A stretch of DNA of 64,000 bases, from assembly GCF_019575955.1 (NCBI RefSeq), contig NZ_CP080575.1, forward strand, positions 992,001 to 1,056,000, given 5' to 3'. Both the position numbers and the translations under genes were made by a program. This document shows, one piece after another, positions 62,145 to 64,000 of this stretch (its first letter is position 1; each line of letters begins with the position of its first letter). The notes beneath the pieces are model-generated. The model saw only the letters and a program-made list of their open reading frames with translations. It was not told the origin of the DNA and ran no database searches. The stretch is from Nesterenkonia pannonica (GTDB taxonomy: Bacteria > Actinomycetota > Actinomycetes > Actinomycetales > Micrococcaceae).

Positions 62145-62865
62145 CACTGCGCTGACCCGAGCTCTCCGCCGATGGCGGCGCCGAAGGCCAGCGCCAGGTT
62201 GGTCTCGGTCAGGACCTCCCGGGCTTACCGAGGCCAGGATCCGGCGATGGAGCAGAAGCACCTCATCGGCCAGGGCCCGCACCCTCCAGATGGTGCGTGG
62301 ACACCAGCACTGCGGCACCGCTGCTGCGCAGTCGCCGCAGCACGCGCGTGATGAGCTCCTCCGATCCGCGGTCGACCCCGCGAACGGTTCGTCCAGCAGC
62401 ATCAGAGGTGCCTCCTGCGCGAGGGCGCGCGCCACAAATGCCCGCTTGCGCTGCCCCCGGAAAGCTGACCGATCCCGCGCTGACGGAGCTCCAGAAGGCT
62501 CACATCCGCCAGCGCCTGCTCCGCCGCGGCGCGGTCCGCCGCGGAGGGCCGACGGGTCAGGCCCTGATGGGCGAAACGACCCTGCATCACCACTTCCTCC
62601 ACGGTGATGGGAAAAGCCATGTCCACCGCATCCTGCTGCGGCACATAGCTGACCCGGTTGTGCCGCCGTGCCGCCGCAGGGCGCTCGCCGAAGAGATGCA
62701 CCTCCCCGGCAGAGGGAGTCACCAAGCCCAGCAGGACGCTGAAGAGCGTGGACTTGCCTGAGCCGTTGGCTCCGAGCAGTGCTGTGATGCTCCCCGGGCG
62801 GAGGCTGAAGGAGATGTCCTCCAGAGCGGTCACCCCGAATAGCTTACCGTCAGGGCAGACACCAC
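62144..62865 (-). CDS. Metal ABC transporter ATP-binding protein, frame broken
   Basis: About 243 residues. ITALLGANGSGKSTLFSVLL (Walker A), NRVSYVPQQDAVDMAFPITV (Q-loop), GIGQLSGGQ (signature), LMLLDEPFAGVD (Walker B). The N-terminus reads VSALTAGYSGVTALEDISF once GCTTAC at 62842 is restored to GCCGGC; I set the GTG at 62863-62865, though an ATG near 62874 in another frame is possible. GCTTAC at 62223 is another miscall; breaks near 62450, 62378 and 62285. Confidence 0.85.
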
Positions 62866-62897
62866 CGCGGGGTCATGCCCAGGGCCTACTGCAGAGG

Positions 62898-63848
62898 TCA
62901 TTCAGCGGCCTCGAGGATGGTGGTCATGTTGTGCTCCAGCAGGTCGAGGTAGGTGGGTGCGACGCCGTCGGCCTCGGTGAGGAGTCGACATAGAGGGTCT
63001 CGCCGAGCTGGGCTCCTGTGGCCTCAGCGACCTGTCTCTGCGGGCCGTCGTTGACCGTGGACTCGCAGAAGATCGTGTCGACGTCGTGGGTCTGGACGAA
63101 CTCGATCTGAGCCTCCACCTGCTGGGGCGAGCCCTCATCCTCGGCATTCAGGGGCCACAGGTAGTGCTCCGTGAGCCTGAGATCCTCCGCGGCGTAGCTG
63201 AAGGCGCCTCGCAGGAGACGACGAATATCTCTGAGCCGACGCTCTGGGCGCGCTCCTGGGCACTGGCGGACAGCCTCGAGTTGGCCCCGCAGTTCGTCCG
63301 CGTTGTCCTCAAAGAGTTCGGCCTCCTCGGGAACCAGATCCGCCAAAGCAGCTTCGATGTTGTCGACGTAGGTCAGGGCCTTCTCCGGAGAGAGCCACGC
63401 GTGAGGGTCAGTGGGCATCTCCGCTGAGTCGCCCTGATCATCGGGATGGCCGGGGACGCGCGTAATGGGGTGCGCGTCGATGCCGTCAGTGGCAGTGACC
63501 ACGGGTGCGTCACCCTGAGCGATGAACTGATCGAACCATTCCTCGAGTCCCAAGCCGTTCTCGATGACCAGGTCGGCGTCGCTTGCCGCAGCCACATCTG
63601 AGGGGAGGGGTCGTACTCATGCACCTCGGCCCCACCGGGGTGATCGACTGCACCTGCACAGCGTCATCGGCGATGTGAGCGGTTATATCCTCCAGCACGC
63701 TGAAAGTCGTCAGCACCAAGGGGTTCTGGGAGTCGGCCTCGGAGCCGTCCTCACCGGCGCAGGAGGTGACAGTCAGGGCCGATGCGAGCAGAGCTGCTGG
63801 GACCGCTGCGCGTGGAGCGCATCGCGCGGGCCTCGTTGAGTGCAGCAT
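62898..63848 (-). CDS. mntA: Metal ABC transporter substrate-binding lipoprotein (MntA/ZnuA type), frame broken
   Basis: Cluster A-I binding protein, about 317 residues. Lipobox LTVTSCAG; metal ligands in GAEVHEYDPSP (His), DPHAWLSPEKALTYVDNI (His), CESTVNDGPQRQVAEATG (Glu region) and a last Asp near LYVDSL. No long His-rich loop, which favours Mn or Fe over Zn, though one His-Pro stretch (PGHPDDQGD) is present. Breaks near 63637, 63590, 63270, 63210 and 62983. First gene of the six-gene operon. Confidence 0.86.
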
Positions 63849-63861
63849 AGAAAAACTCTAG

Positions 63862-63877
63862 TTTAGTGGTGACTAAA
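63862..63877. promoter_or_regulatory. Operator for the MntR/DtxR-type repressor
   Basis: TTTAGT-GGTG-ACTAAA is a perfect palindrome 14 bases upstream of mntA, inside an AT-rich promoter stretch. Its form resembles DtxR/MntR/IdeR boxes, and the operon encodes such a repressor. Confidence 0.7.
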
Positions 63878-63901
63878 AAGTCTACCGATCAGCTGTTCGG
63901 C

Positions 63902-64000
63902 TCAGGCGATGGGTGTGGCCGCGTCGGGTGCCAGCGCTGCCAGAGCCGCCTCGTGGAGGAGGCCATTGGTGGCCAGAGCATTCGCGCCGCTGCACCCAGG
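63902..64000 (-). CDS. C-terminal fragment of an unidentified protein
   Basis: The last 32 codons of a gene running off the window: SGANALATNGLLHEAALAAL, then APDAATPIA and TGA at 63902-63904. The residues are Ala-rich and do not point to a family I can name. It precedes the metal operon on the same strand by about 25 bases upstream of the operator. Confidence 0.4.
   Translation of the reverse strand, partial: PGCSGANALATNGLLHEAALAALAPDAATPIA

Noticed and set aside
620-62847. GCTTAAGC as a dispersed repeat or mobile-element target
   Set aside because: The copies occur inside conserved codons where GCCGGC is expected, have no shared flanks and no duplications, and come in reverse-complement forms; miscalling explains them better.
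1-64000. CRISPR array, prophage or insertion sequence
   Set aside because: No regularly spaced repeats, transposase motifs, integrase or terminal inverted repeats were seen; gene order is ordinary core chromosome.

Overview
The window is a high-GC, gene-dense stretch of an actinobacterial chromosome. It is most like a Micrococcaceae-type member of the Micrococcales (Nesterenkonia/Arthrobacter relatives). The reasons are the housekeeping order dapB-dapA-rnj-ftsK-pgsA-cinA-clgR-DUF3046-recA-recX-miaB-miaA-dapF ... hflX-dinG-lexA-hisCBHA, the tmRNA tag AESKRTDFALAA, and actinobacterial SOS boxes. Acidic exported proteins fit a salt- or alkali-tolerant lineage, but that is only an inference.

Layout. 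1-5274: L-arabinose uptake and catabolism (ABC ATPase end, permease, araB, araD, araA). 5325-8580 (minus): Leloir operon galT-galE-galK, with a LacI-type operator in front. 8644-14830: dapB, a membrane protein, a LacI regulator, a divergent acyltransferase-like membrane protein, dapA and RNase J. 14879-25226: ftsK to dapF (division, lipid, SOS, tRNA modification, lysine/peptidoglycan). 25223-29085: UbiB-like kinase, a FolC-like ligase and an RsmC-like methyltransferase. 29106-34148: hflX with a possible leader peptide, dinG, lexA and a divergent SOS-controlled LysM protein. 34216-38311: hisC-hisB-hisH-priA and an SseB-like protein. 38322-43415 (minus): MarR regulator, acidic lipoprotein, and a large FHA-FtsK/EssC-like ATPase. 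43661-48142: Tad pilus genes. 48200-51974: prfB-ftsE-ftsX-smpB. 52044-54571 (minus): small stress-type proteins and an aldo/keto reductase. 54630-57025: probable Mn riboswitch, TerC, alcohol dehydrogenase. 57022-59113 (minus): a SipW-type signal peptidase with its probable exported substrates and an LAXTG surface protein. 59276-59648 (minus): tmRNA. 59746-63848 (minus): metal ABC transporter, MntR/DtxR regulator and two CrcB fluoride channels in one operon.

Sequence quality dominates interpretation. Most genes are broken by one-base losses in runs of G or C, and about forty sites read GCTTAC, GTAAGC, GCTTAAGC, GCTAAGC or close variants exactly where conserved protein families require GCCGGC. 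GCTTAC and GTAAGC are reverse complements, and GCTTAAGC is the two merged. I read this as an unpolished long-read assembly in which a modified base in the palindrome GCCGGC is miscalled strand by strand. The apparent stops and frameshifts are therefore treated as artefacts and genes are given at full extent. The artefact is also evidence for an otherwise unseen GCCGGC-specific DNA modification in this organism.

Functional links: Mn handling appears twice (riboswitch-TerC and MntR-ABC-CrcB). Cell-surface biology appears three times (Tad, FHA-FtsK, SipW/LAXTG). The SOS response is represented by lexA, recA, recX and the LysM protein, with three matching operators.
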